This document shows positions 1 to 8,471 of a stretch of 64,000 nt of DNA, piece after piece (the first letter of the stretch is position 1; the number at the start of each line of letters is the position of its first letter). A program made the translations under genes and the position numbers. The stretch lies in NCBI RefSeq assembly GCF_030272895.1, contig NZ_JALRNF010000039.1, positions 3,910-67,909 of the forward strand, given 5' to 3'. Origin of the DNA: Pseudomonas sp. BGr12 (lineage in GTDB: Bacteria > Pseudomonadota > Gammaproteobacteria > Pseudomonadales > Pseudomonadaceae). Under the pieces are notes generated by a model. It did not search any database and was not told where the DNA came from. It worked only from the letters and a program-made list of their open reading frames with translations.

Positions 1-276
1 AAAAAACGGCAAGTGCGCCGTGCTCTGGTGAACGTCGGCGATAAAGCTACAGGGGAGCTAACTGAAGCGGTTCAGCTTGCGGCGGGGAGGATATAGCTGA
101 ATTTGTAAGAAAAAAAGTCAATTCAACAAGAGGCACCGTTGCCGGATCGGTAACAGTGCCAGTGGGAACTACTGTATAAGAGGTGGGAACGGGCTTGCCC
201 CGCGATTGCAGTGTGTCAGTCGCATCGCATCGCGGGGCAAGCCCGCTCCTACAAAGCCAGTTGTTCCCGGGTTGAA
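1..276. other. window edge, no supported gene
   Basis: I see no convincing gene here. Frame 1 of the plus strand is open from base 1 to a TAG at 94-96 and could be the tail of a gene cut by the window edge, but the peptide is not recognisable. An imperfect inverted repeat (13-base arms, 11 matching) lies at 132-160, and a REP pair follows at 185-253 just past the stop of the receptor gene. Confidence 0.3.
185..253. repeat. REP pair (CGCGGGGCAAGCCCGCTCC family)
   Basis: Two inverted copies of the REP palindrome (185-206 and 229-253) enclose a short spacer. The pair lies just downstream of the stop codon of the TonB-dependent receptor and could end its transcript or protect its 3' end. Confidence 0.85.
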
Positions 277-2325
277 TCAGAAGCTGGTACGCAGGCCAAC
301 CTCGACACTGCGCCCCGGCGCCGGGGCGATATCGCGCAGGATCGAGCTGGCGTAGCGCACGGTCTGGTCGGTGAGGTTCTCGCCGCGGACAAAGGCCAGC
401 CACTGGCTCTGGCCGATGTCGAAGCGGTAGCCAAGGCTGGCGCCCAGGGTGGTATAGCCGTCGGTGCTGGTTTCGTTGGCCGGTTTATGGTGCTGGGCGC
501 TGGCATGCTGCACATCGAAACGGGCCTGCCAGCGGTCCATCTCCCACAGCAGGCCGCTGTTCAGGCGCAGTGGGGCAATGCGTGGCAGGTCTTCGCCGCT
601 GTCCAGGTTTTTGGCCCGGGTGTAGTCGCCGGACAATTCCAGGGCAAAGCTGCCGTAGCGGTTCTGCGCCAGTTGCCAGCGATCCTGGGCCTCGATGCCG
701 TAGAAGCGTGCACGCACGCCACGGTACAGGTACTCGGGCACGTCGGCGGCGTGTTCGTGGTCATGATCGTGGTCGTGGTCTTCATGGCCGTGGTCATGGC
801 CTTCGCGCAGGTTGCCGCTGGCCAGCAGGCCGATGTAGTTGCGGAAATGGCTGTAGAACACCCCGACACTGCCTTTGTGCACGCCGTTGTCGAAGCGCAA
901 GGCCAGGTCGCTGGATATCGCCTTCTCCTTGCTCAGCCCCGGATCGCCGATCTCGAAGGTACCTGTGGCGACATGGACGCCATTGGCATACAGCTCGTAG
1001 AAGGTCGGCGCGCGTTCGGTGTAGCCCAGGGTCGCAGCCAGCGACCAGATCGGCGTCAGCTCGAAGACCGCCCCGGACGACAGGCTGGCCGCCGTGAAGC
1101 TGCTGGCGCTGTCGGCATGGGCAAAGCGCTCGCTGCCCAGGCTGTCGGGATCGACCCGGGTGTGCTCCAGGCGAGCGCCGAGGCTCAGGTTCAGGCGTTC
1201 GCTGGCCTGCCATTGTTCAAGCATGAACAGCGCCAGGCTGTCGGTATCGGTTTGCGGAACGAAGGCTTCCTCGCCCAGGGCAGAAAACTCGCTGCGGCTG
1301 ACCTGGGCACCGATCACGCCTTCAACTGGCCCCAGGGGTTGGTGCCGGGCCTCGACCCGGGCCTCGTAGCCCTTGTTCTTGAAGGTGGTGTGCACCTCGC
1401 CGCCTTCTCGTTCGCGGTGCTGGTAGTCGGTGTAGCCCAGGTCGAACTTCAGTGCACTGAAGGGGCCGTCCAGGTCCTGCAGTTCGGAGGCGAAGCCGTA
1501 CTGGTCCTGCTGCATGTCCAGGCGCACACCAGGCTCGGCCACCGAACCGTAGTTGGAATCGTAGCGGCTGTAGGAAAGGCCGGTGTAGCCATGGTCCCAG
1601 TGGTAGGCCCCACCGATTGCACCGCCATCCTGACGGCCATCGCTGTTCTCCAGGCGATGCTTGCTGCCCGGTTCGTCGGCATCGCGGACCTTGGCGCTGC
1701 GGGCGTAACCGGGAATGCGCAGGTCGTTGAACTGCCGACTGTTGGCGTCCAGGTGCAGGGCAAAGCGCCCATCGCCGGCTTCCAGCTTGCCGGCACTGCT
1801 GCGGGTGGTGTCGGCGCCGCCATAGCGCAATTCACCGGCGCCATGGATGCCGTCGACGGGCGAAGTGGGAATACGGTTGTCGAAGCTGTTGACCACGCCG
1901 CCAATGGCGTTGCCACCGTAGAGCAGGGCAGCGGGGCCGCGAACGATTTCGATACGCTCAACCGTCGCCGGGTCCAGCGGCACGGCGTGGTCATAGGACA
2001 GCGACGAGGCATCCAGGGCGCCGACGCCGTTGCGCAGGATGCGAATGCGGTCGCCATCCAGGCCGCGGATCACCGGGCGGCTGGCGCCGGGGCCGAACCA
2101 GGTCGAGGCGACCCCGGGCTGGTTGTTCAGGGTCTGGCCGAGGCTGCCTTTTTGTTGCAGGGTCAGGTCGTCGCCTTCGAGCACGCTGGTGGGGGCGGCC
2201 AGTTCGCTGTTGCCCAGCGGGTTGGCGGTGATGACCTGGGTGTCCAGCTCCAGTGCCTGGCTCAGCGGCGAGGCGAGCCAGAGGGTGGCGGCGAGGGGAG
2301 AGAGTCGCAGGGGCAGGTGACGCAT
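277..2325 (-). CDS. znuD: TonB-dependent zinc receptor, ZnuD-like
   Basis: Outer-membrane, TonB-dependent receptor of 682 residues, likely for zinc. The start at 2325 gives a Sec signal peptide (MRHLPLRL...SQA). A plug domain follows (about residues 45-150, with VIRGLDGDRIRIL and GNAIGGVV), then a beta-barrel ending in a C-terminal Phe (VGLRTSF). A predicted loop near residues 507-528 is very rich in His and Asp (GHDHGHEDHDHDHDHEH), as in ZnuD-type receptors, and would suit Zn(II) capture. A Zur-type palindrome directly upstream (2355-2377) supports repression by zinc. An upstream TTG-initiated extension is possible but would spoil the signal peptide. Substrate is inferred from the loop and operator; the receptor family is certain. 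Confidence 0.85.
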   Translation of the reverse strand: MRHLPLRLSPLAATLWLASPLSQALELDTQVITANPLGNSELAAPTSVLEGDDLTLQQKGSLGQTLNNQPGVASTWFGPGASRPVIRGLDGDRIRILRNGVGALDASSLSYDHAVPLDPATVERIEIVRGPAALLYGGNAIGGVVNSFDNRIPTSPVDGIHGAGELRYGGADTTRSSAGKLEAGDGRFALHLDANSRQFNDLRIPGYARSAKVRDADEPGSKHRLENSDGRQDGGAIGGAYHWDHGYTGLSYSRYDSNYGSVAEPGVRLDMQQDQYGFASELQDLDGPFSALKFDLGYTDYQHREREGGEVHTTFKNKGYEARVEARHQPLGPVEGVIGAQVSRSEFSALGEEAFVPQTDTDSLALFMLEQWQASERLNLSLGARLEHTRVDPDSLGSERFAHADSASSFTAASLSSGAVFELTPIWSLAATLGYTERAPTFYELYANGVHVATGTFEIGDPGLSKEKAISSDLALRFDNGVHKGSVGVFYSHFRNYIGLLASGNLREGHDHGHEDHDHDHDHEHAADVPEYLYRGVRARFYGIEAQDRWQLAQNRYGSFALELSGDYTRAKNLDSGEDLPRIAPLRLNSGLLWEMDRWQARFDVQHASAQHHKPANETSTDGYTTLGASLGYRFDIGQSQWLAFVRGENLTDQTVRYASSILRDIAPAPGRSVEVGLRTSF

Positions 2326-2354
2326 GGGCAGCAAGGTTCCTTGGCAGTGTTCTA

Positions 2355-2377
2355 GTGTTGATACAATATAACATTGC
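2355..2377 (-). promoter_or_regulatory. putative Zur box of znuD
   Basis: A 23-bp imperfect palindrome matches the proteobacterial Zur consensus (GAAATGTTATA-N-TATAACATTTC) at 17 of 22 fixed positions by my count; the right half, TATAACATTGC, is nearly perfect. It lies 30-52 bp upstream of the receptor start, in promoter position. Confidence 0.7.
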
Positions 2378-2523
2378 ATTCATCAATTAAACGCCCACCC
2401 GCTGGCTAGAGCCTTTGCCCACACTAGAATGTTTGTTATCCGGACCTTGATTGTGAAAAGTCTGAAGACTTGCCACCCGTCACTGGGCTAAGGTGCGCAC
2501 CTTTGATTCGCTGGAGCACAGGC

Positions 2524-2745
2524 ATGAGTACCGCCAACCCCGATCCGCTGCATGGCGTGACCCTGGAGCAGATCCTCACCGCGCTGGTGGCGCACTACCA
2601 ATGGGAAGGGCTGGCGCAGCGCATCGACATCCGCTGCTTCAAGAGTGACCCGAGCATCAAGTCGAGCCTGACCTTCCTGCGCCGCACGCCCTGGGCGCGG
2701 GAAAAGGTCGAGCGCCTGTACCTCAAGCTGCAGCGCGGTCGCTAG
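2524..2745 (+). CDS. VF530 family DNA-binding protein
   Basis: Small 73-residue protein of the VF530 (DUF2132) family, seen from the N-terminal pattern [19 protein letters not shown] and the core [20 protein letters not shown] followed by a basic tail. Family members are compact helical proteins described as DNA-binding; no specific cellular role is established. The ATG at 2524 follows a GGAG ribosome site and is preferred over an upstream in-frame start at 2470. The next gene begins 4 bases after the stop, so the two are probably cotranscribed. Confidence 0.8.
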   Translation: MSTANPDPLHGVTLEQILTALVAHYQWEGLAQRIDIRCFKSDPSIKSSLTFLRRTPWAREKVERLYLKLQRGR

Positions 2746-2749
2746 GCCG

Positions 2750-3403
2750 GTGATGCGCCGCGAAGTGGCCATCGGCCTGGCCGCCTGCCTGGGCTGGAGC
2801 GCCCTGGCGATCCAGATGTACCTGGTGTTCTGGGTGCGCTGGCAGGAGCAGGCCAGTCTGTTGGGCGGCCTGGTCAACTTCTTCAGCTATTTCACCGTGT
2901 TGAGCAACACCCTGGTGGCCGTGGTGCTGAGTCATGCGGCGTTCGGCCGGGAATCGGCTGCACGACGCTTCTTTCTATCCCCGGCGACCAGCTCGGGCAT
3001 CGCCGCCAGTATCGTCCTGGTCGGGCTGGCCTATAGCCTGCTGTTGCGCCACCTGTGGCAGCCAGAGGGCTGGCAGTGGCTGGCCGATGAGTTGCTGCAC
3101 GATGTCATGCCGCTGCTGTTCGTCGTCTACTGGTGGTGCTGCGTGGACAAGGGCAGCTTGCGGCCCCGGCACCTGCTGGCCTGGCTTCTGTATCCGCTGG
3201 TGTATTTCGCCTATGCGCTGCTGCGCGGGCACACGATAGGGTTCTATCCCTATCCGTTCATCGATGTGGCAAGCCTGGGCTTTACCCAGGTGCTGATCAA
3301 TGCCCTGGCGATCCTGCTCGGCTTCATCGCCATCGGCCTGCTGTTGCTCGGCCTGGATCATTGGCAGGGCGGGCGCCTGGCCAAGGCCAGGACGCAACCC
3401 TGA
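2750..3403 (+). CDS. Pr6Pr family integral membrane protein
   Basis: Polytopic inner-membrane protein of about 217 residues with roughly six hydrophobic segments. The segment VNFFSYFTVLSNTLVAVVLS (residues 43-62) carries the FxYFTxxSN signature of the Pr6Pr (FAR-17a/AIG1-like) family. The function of bacterial members is unknown. It starts with GTG at 2750 or ATG at 2753, right behind the VF530 gene. It converges on the siderophore reductase gene, with only 10 bp between stops. Confidence 0.75.
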   Translation: MMRREVAIGLAACLGWSALAIQMYLVFWVRWQEQASLLGGLVNFFSYFTVLSNTLVAVVLSHAAFGRESAARRFFLSPATSSGIAASIVLVGLAYSLLLRHLWQPEGWQWLADELLHDVMPLLFVVYWWCCVDKGSLRPRHLLAWLLYPLVYFAYALLRGHTIGFYPYPFIDVASLGFTQVLINALAILLGFIAIGLLLLGLDHWQGGRLAKARTQP

Positions 3404-3413
3404 AGGTGGCGGA

Positions 3414-4184
3414 TCAGGCGTCGTCGTGCGGGTCGAGGCGCCAGTAGGCGGCGGCCTTGATCAGATCTTCCTGCACGCCCTTGTCCTCGATCAGCAGGCG
3501 CTTGGCCTGGCGCGTCAGGGCTTTTTCCAGGGCAACCCAGGTGTAGAGCCGACCTTCGGGCAATGGCAGTGCCTTGAGCACCTCAAGCAGATCCTGCCGA
3601 TGCCGTTGTACCCAGATCACCTCCACGTGTGCCGAACTCTGCAACGTCTGTTGTTCCCGGACATCTTCGACCTCGATGAGCGCCACCACCTTGCGCGTGG
3701 CAGGCAACTCTTCCAGACGCCGGGCAATGGCCGGAATCGCGGTTTCGTCACCGACCAGCAGGTAGCTGTCGAAGATATCCGCAACCACCATCGAACTACG
3801 CGGGCCGGCGATGTTCAGCACCTGGCCGACCTGAGCCTGGGCCGCCCAGGTGGAGGCGGGGCCGTCGCCGTGGAGGACGAAGTCGATGTCCAGTTCGCCG
3901 GCCACCAGGTCGATCCGCCGTGGCGTGTATTCGCGCATGGTCGGGCGTACGCCGTCGCGGCTGAAGTCGAGGTTGTCCAATGCCGCCTGTTCTTCTGCCG
4001 AGCAGGCGAACAGCAGTTTGACGTGGTCGTCGCTGCCCAGGCTGGTGAAGCCCTGCAGTTGCGGCCCGCCCAGGGTGATGCGGCGCATGCGCGGGGTCAG
4101 GTCGGTGACCCGCAGCACATCCAGGCGACGGTGTTTGATCTCGTGGTTGACGCGATGAATCGCGCTGGTTTCGCTGACACTCAT
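3414..4184 (-). CDS. yqjH: siderophore-interacting FAD reductase (YqjH/ViuB-like)
   Basis: Cytoplasmic NAD(P)H-dependent ferric-siderophore reductase of the SIP family, 256 residues. The N-terminal FAD-binding barrel contains the RMRRITLGG segment and the flavin-binding MREYTPRRID motif. The C-terminal nucleotide-binding lobe has LVGDETAIPAIARRLE and ends with the family-typical YWRLDPHDD. The start ATG overlaps the stop of the upstream PadR gene (ATGA), so both genes share one transcript. In E. coli the related yqjH is repressed by YqjI; the same pair is found here, which points to release of iron from ferric siderophores under metal control. Confidence 0.88.
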   Translation of the reverse strand: MSVSETSAIHRVNHEIKHRRLDVLRVTDLTPRMRRITLGGPQLQGFTSLGSDDHVKLLFACSAEEQAALDNLDFSRDGVRPTMREYTPRRIDLVAGELDIDFVLHGDGPASTWAAQAQVGQVLNIAGPRSSMVVADIFDSYLLVGDETAIPAIARRLEELPATRKVVALIEVEDVREQQTLQSSAHVEVIWVQRHRQDLLEVLKALPLPEGRLYTWVALEKALTRQAKRLLIEDKGVQEDLIKAAAYWRLDPHDDA

Positions 4185-4750
4185 TCGGGTTTCTCCGTAG
4201 GAGCCGTGGCCGGTCCGGCAACGATGGCCTTGGCGGTGGTGTTGAGCAGGTTGCGCACCCGCTCGATTTCTTCCGGGGTCCAGCGGCCGCTGTGCATCTG
4301 CAGGGCATGGCGCAGGTTGTGCACCGCTTCGTGGATTTCCTGCGGGCGATCGTGCCCGCGCAGGGAACGTTTGCTGACCTCGATGCGCATGCGCACGCCA
4401 TCCAGGGCAACGGCCTGCTCATTCAGGTGCTCAAGCCCTGCCGGGGTGACGCTGTAGCGCTTCTTGCTGCCGTGGACCTGGCCAGTAATCAGCTCGCTTT
4501 CTTCAAGGAAGGTCAGGGTCGGGTAGATGACCCCGGGGCTTGGGCTGTAGCTGCCATCGAACAGGGTTTCGATCTGGCGGATCAGGTCATAGCCGTGGCA
4601 GGGCTGCTCGGCGAGCATCGACAACAGCAGCAGTTTCAGGTCGCCGGGGGCGAACACCCGGGGGCCGCGGTCGCCACGCTCGCGGCTGTGGCGACGCTCG
4701 AAACCGTCGTGGCGTTCGCCGTGGTCACGGTGGGGGTGGTGGTCACGCAT
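4181..4750 (-). CDS. yqjI: PadR family metal-responsive repressor, YqjI-like
   Basis: Transcription repressor of 189 residues. A His-rich N-terminal extension (HHPHRDHGERHDGFERRHSR, residues 4-23) precedes a PadR winged helix (residues 35-115, with PCHGYDLIRQIE and YSPSPGVIYPTLTFLEE) and a helical dimerisation tail. E. coli YqjI has the same layout and answers to nickel and iron through its His/Cys-rich head; here the head holds His but no Cys. It is the first gene of an operon with the siderophore reductase. Two palindromes upstream (4775-4804) are likely its own operator. Confidence 0.87.
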   Translation of the reverse strand: MRDHHPHRDHGERHDGFERRHSRERGDRGPRVFAPGDLKLLLLSMLAEQPCHGYDLIRQIETLFDGSYSPSPGVIYPTLTFLEESELITGQVHGSKKRYSVTPAGLEHLNEQAVALDGVRMRIEVSKRSLRGHDRPQEIHEAVHNLRHALQMHSGRWTPEEIERVRNLLNTTAKAIVAGPATAPTEKPE

Positions 4751-4774
4751 GGGGAATCTCCGTTGTGTACGATG

Positions 4775-4804
4775 TATCTTTAGATATTACTCAAGATATA
4801 TCTT
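4775..4804. promoter_or_regulatory. putative PadR/YqjI double operator
   Basis: Two palindromes lie 24-54 bp upstream of the padR start. One is TATCT-TT-AGATA at 4775-4786 (5-bp arms). The other is the perfect 12-mer AAGATATATCTT at 4793-4804. Their starts are 18 bp apart. YqjI is known to repress by binding AT-rich palindromes near its promoter; that this site serves the adjacent PadR protein is inferred. Confidence 0.6.
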
Positions 4805-4898
4805 AACGCAAGCATGAGAGTGAGAATAATTCTCATGGCGTGACCGGCGGTAAGTCGAGCCGGGCGCAGCAGGTGCGCCCGGGGACTGTTTCAAGGGG

Positions 4899-7800
4899 TT
4901 ATTTCTGCGCGACGTCTGGCGATTTGCACAGGGTGTGGCTGCCCGGCTGCAGGTAGGGCATCAGGATCGGAGCCATGCCCTTGAGCACCTGCACCGGCAG
5001 GGCCGAGGTGAACTTGAAGGACTCGGCGGCCTGGCCCGGTACGAAGGCGGTGAGGGTGCCGAAGTGGTTGTCGCCGAGGAAGAACACGAAGGTGGCCGTG
5101 CGGTTGATCGCTTTCGACCCGATCAGGCGTCCGCCGGCACCGAAGCTTTCGATCCGGTTGTCGCCGGTGCCGGTCTTGCCGCCCAGCACCATCGGGGTGC
5201 CGTCGTTGAGTTTGAAGCTGCCCGATACCCGCCGCGCGGTACCGGCGTCGACCACTTGCGACAGGGCGCCACGCAGGGCCCGGGCGACTTCCACCGAGAG
5301 CACCCGCTGGCCCAGGTCGGGGTCGCCGGTCAGGCGCGTCTCGTAAGGGGTGTCGGCAGCAAAGTGCAGGGTGTCGATGCGCAAGGTCGGCAGCTTGATA
5401 CCGTCGTTCTGGATGATCCCGACCAGCTCGGCCAGGGCCGCCGGGCGATCGCCGGAGCTGCCGATGGCGGTGGCCAGGGACGGTACCAGGTGATCGAAGG
5501 GATAGCCGACGCTTTTCCAGCGCTGGTGGATATCGAGAAACGCCTCGATCTCCACCAGGGTACGGATGCGGCTGTCGCGGGCGCCCTTGTGCTTGCTCTT
5601 GAACAGCCAGCTGTAGACTTCCTGGCGCTCGAACTGGCTGGCCTGTGCGGCGTCCTGGAAGCTGGCGCTGGGGTGCTTGAGCAGATAGCCCAGCAGCCAC
5701 AGGTCCAGCGGGTGGACCTTGGCGACGAAGCCCTGGTCGGGCAGGTCGAACTTGCCAGGGCCGTAGGCATAGTACATGTCGTCCAGGCGCTCGTCGGTCA
5801 CCGTGTCCTGCTTGGTCGGCTTGCGCTTGGTTTCCTCCAGGTTCTTTTTCAGGTGGGCGCGGACGAAGGCGTTGAAGGTGGCCTGGTCGGCTTCGGGGAA
5901 CAGGTAGCGATGCACGGCAGCCAGGCGGATCGGGGTCACTCGCAGGCTGTCCATGAAGGTATCCAGGCGCTGTTGCGAGGTCTTGTTGCGGTACTTTTTC
6001 CAGAACCTGCGCAGGTAGTCGGTGCCTTCCTTGTCGGCGAAGCGGGCCAGGTACTCCTGGCGGCGCGGCTCGCTATCGTCCCTGAGCAGCTTGGCGCTGT
6101 TGCCCGGGGCCTGGTAGGTGCTGTAACGCACCAGGTCACGCATCAGGCGGATGAACGGCAGGTTGATCGATTCGCGCAGTGCGTCCTTGAGGGTAGGGAT
6201 GCGGTTGTTGTCCTCCTTGCGGAAGTTGGCGAACACGTGAATGCCGCCACCGGTGAAGAAGCCTTCGTAGGGGCTGGCCGAGTACTTGCGGTTGAGCGCC
6301 GCGTCGAGCATCGCAGTGATGTTGCGGTCCTTGTTCTGGATCAGGTAGTCGATGGCCCAGCGGGTGATGAAGTCCAGCTCTGCCACTTCGACTTTCTTCA
6401 GGTCCGCAGCCGGGGTCTCGGCGTACTTGTCGTGCAGTTCGGCGATGATTTGCAGGTAGGTGGTCAGTACCCGCAGCTTGGCAGTGGAGCCCAGCTCCAG
6501 CTTGCTGCCTTCGTTGATGTCGAACGGCTGGTCGGTGCTGTCGGTCTGCACCCGTACCCGGGAGCCGTTGGCCGTGCGTTCGAGCAGGGTGAAGCTGTAG
6601 CGCACCTGGGTGGTGGTGGTCGGGGTCAGCAGGCGCTCGCCGAACAGGCCGGTCTTGGCGGCGAATTCCGGGTCGGCAAGGTCCTTGAGGTACTGGCTGA
6701 CCTGCCCCTGCAGGTCGGACTGCAAGGTGCTGGTGGCCGACAGGTCGAGGCGGTCGAGGTCGTACAGCGGCCGGGCCAGGGCTAGCGACAGGCGGCTGCG
6801 GGCGACGCTGATGCCCTTGTTGGTGACGATCGGCACGATGGTGGGCTGGGCGACCCAGTCGCGGAAGGTGGCCTTGCTGGCCAAGGCGGCATCGGCTGTC
6901 GGCCGATCGACGATGCTGGCGGCGGCCAGGATGCGGATATGGCTGTCAGTCAGATCGGCCAGCTCGTTGCGGCCCTTGGTCAGAAAGTGCGACGGCCGCC
7001 GCTGGGCGATCATCAGCGACAGCACCTGGCGCAAGGCCAGGCCGCGTGCGGCCAAGCTCGCCGGGTCGCTGGCAGACGATGCCAGGGCCTGGTTGACCTG
7101 GGCGAAGTCGGCGCCGTACCAGACCCGCAGGCCCTCGGCCATGCCATGCACCTCGCCATGGCCGGGCACCGCCGAGAGCGGCACGCTGTTGAGGTAGTCA
7201 CGCACGATGCGCTGGCGTGCTTCAAGGGTTTGTGGCCCGCCCTGGTAGGCACGCACACTGGCGGAAATCATCTGGCGGATTTTCTCGCTGCCCGAGACGG
7301 TCAGGCCTTCGGGGGAGTGCCGGTACTTCTCCAGCTGGGTCGCCAGGGTACTGCCACCGGCCGACTGGCCGGGCAATGCCAGGTACTTGGCCACCTGGCT
7401 GTAGGCCGCCTTGGCGAAACGCGGCCAGTCCACGGCGGGGTTGGCGTAGGGGTCGTGGGGATCGAGCAGATCGCGGTTCTCGATGAACAGCAGGCTGTTG
7501 ACGATGACCGGCGGGATGGCGTCGAAGTCCGGGTACAGGTACTGCGGGTATTGATATTGGTAGAGGATGTCGCCCTTGCAGTCAGTGATCGACAGGCCGG
7601 TCTGGATCTTTTCCTTGTAGGGCACGAACAGGCCGTGCTCGGTGTAGTCCATCAACGCCGGCGAGAAACGCACCTGGTCGCTGATCACATAGTCGCGCTT
7701 GAGCAGGCGCGGCAGGAACTCGCCCAATGCGCTGTAGCCCAGGCGCTGGTCGAAGGGCCCGTTGCCGGGGTAGATGATCGCGTCGCTGGGGCCCGGTTGC

Positions 7801-8033
7801 AGGGAATAGGTCAAGGTCGAGGCGAACTGGCTCAGCTCGCGCGATTGCAGGCGCGAGGTCTGCAGTTCCTTGGCGACGGCAAGGCCCAGTGCGATCAGGG
7901 CGAGCAGTAGCACCAGCCATACGAGCCGCCACCACAGATGACGTTGGCGGGGGCTTTTTGGCGTAGGCGATTCTTCGAGAGATTCAGGGGGAGCTTCCTT
8001 GCTTTCAGGTTCCGATTGCCACAATGCGCCCAT
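4899..8033 (-). CDS. class A penicillin-binding-protein-like murein synthase (GT51 + transpeptidase)
   Basis: Large bitopic inner-membrane protein with one hydrophobic anchor (LVWLVLLLALIALGLAVAKE) and a big periplasmic part. A glycosyltransferase-51 region is visible from ENRDLLDPHDP (motif 1), GGSTLATQLEKY (motif 2), EKIRQMISA (motif 3) and VRDYLNSVPLSA (motif 4). The transpeptidase region has STAK (SxxK), SIN (SxN) and KTGTG (KTG), so acyl-enzyme chemistry looks possible. Motif 1 has EN for ED, and motif 3 has Gln where canonical enzymes have Glu, so transferase activity is doubtful. I chose the ATG at 8033; a GTG at 8126 would add 31 residues. At about 1044 residues it is longer than PBP1a or PBP1b. 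It is a single-gene unit divergent from the permease. Confidence 0.75.
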   Translation of the reverse strand: MGALWQSEPESKEAPPESLEESPTPKSPRQRHLWWRLVWLVLLLALIALGLAVAKELQTSRLQSRELSQFASTLTYSLQPGPSDAIIYPGNGPFDQRLGYSALGEFLPRLLKRDYVISDQVRFSPALMDYTEHGLFVPYKEKIQTGLSITDCKGDILYQYQYPQYLYPDFDAIPPVIVNSLLFIENRDLLDPHDPYANPAVDWPRFAKAAYSQVAKYLALPGQSAGGSTLATQLEKYRHSPEGLTVSGSEKIRQMISASVRAYQGGPQTLEARQRIVRDYLNSVPLSAVPGHGEVHGMAEGLRVWYGADFAQVNQALASSASDPASLAARGLALRQVLSLMIAQRRPSHFLTKGRNELADLTDSHIRILAAASIVDRPTADAALASKATFRDWVAQPTIVPIVTNKGISVARSRLSLALARPLYDLDRLDLSATSTLQSDLQGQVSQYLKDLADPEFAAKTGLFGERLLTPTTTTQVRYSFTLLERTANGSRVRVQTDSTDQPFDINEGSKLELGSTAKLRVLTTYLQIIAELHDKYAETPAADLKKVEVAELDFITRWAIDYLIQNKDRNITAMLDAALNRKYSASPYEGFFTGGGIHVFANFRKEDNNRIPTLKDALRESINLPFIRLMRDLVRYSTYQAPGNSAKLLRDDSEPRRQEYLARFADKEGTDYLRRFWKKYRNKTSQQRLDTFMDSLRVTPIRLAAVHRYLFPEADQATFNAFVRAHLKKNLEETKRKPTKQDTVTDERLDDMYYAYGPGKFDLPDQGFVAKVHPLDLWLLGYLLKHPSASFQDAAQASQFERQEVYSWLFKSKHKGARDSRIRTLVEIEAFLDIHQRWKSVGYPFDHLVPSLATAIGSSGDRPAALAELVGIIQNDGIKLPTLRIDTLHFAADTPYETRLTGDPDLGQRVLSVEVARALRGALSQVVDAGTARRVSGSFKLNDGTPMVLGGKTGTGDNRIESFGAGGRLIGSKAINRTATFVFFLGDNHFGTLTAFVPGQAAESFKFTSALPVQVLKGMAPILMPYLQPGSHTLCKSPDVAQK

Positions 8034-8126
8034 ATTCTTCAGCCCGGCTACGTATTTTCGTCTTGCTTGCCTGAAGCTTAGACGGTGCCCGGGTTCGGTG
8101 AAAAATTTGTGCTGATTGTCAGGCAC

Positions 8127-8471
8127 TTCCTGAAACAGCGTAGGGCATGCGTCTTTGGTTGAGGTTGTAATGCCCTGTTTTGGTGCTATGTTAGCCGCCC
8201 TGTTGACTGCAGTGGAGAAAACACGGGGAATGCCCCTCCGTGAATAGGGTTTTTGCCGAGAGTTCTCGCCAAATATCCTGCTCTTTATAGTGAAATGCCC
8301 TACAGAGGCCTTCCTATACTGCTCGGCCCTTTCGCTCTGCCTGCGCCCGGTGCTCTGGCAGGCGGGTCCCGCTCACAAGGCGGTGCCCGGCAAGGCAGCG
8401 TATTCGCCTATCGGCGGTGCCTGGCCTGCACGAACGGTTTATATCCAATAACAAAATGAGGTTGTATTTCT
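8127..8471 (+). promoter_or_regulatory. divergent promoter region and long permease leader
   Basis: This 345-bp gap separates the PBP-like gene from the permease. A stem-loop at 8222-8242 (CACGGGG / CCCC-T-CCGTG, one bulged base) is followed by a T5 run at 8250-8254 and could act as an attenuator. A small in-frame ORF (8253-8459) has no family resemblance. The permease ribosome site (ATGAGGT) lies at 8456-8462. Confidence 0.4.

Noticed and set aside
47..403. 118-residue minus-strand ORF at the window start
   Set aside because: It runs through a REP pair and the 3' end of the receptor gene; the translated REP sequence is a known source of spurious ORFs.
507..590. possible CRISPR or tandem repeat in His/Asp codons of the receptor
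   Set aside because: The actual repetitive stretch near 740-810 is short codon repetition (CAT/GAC) for the His-rich loop and has no repeat-spacer order.
211..2355. 714-residue open frame opposite the TonB receptor
   Set aside because: It is antisense to a protein with clear signal peptide, plug and barrel; its translation is repetitive Ala/Val/Gly as expected from third-position GC bias.
4935..6785. 616-residue open frame opposite the PBP-like gene
   Set aside because: Antisense to the SxxK/SxN/KTG-containing frame; no recognisable motif.
8253..8459. 68-residue ORF in the permease leader
   Set aside because: No ribosome site, no signal or family pattern; better seen as untranslated leader.
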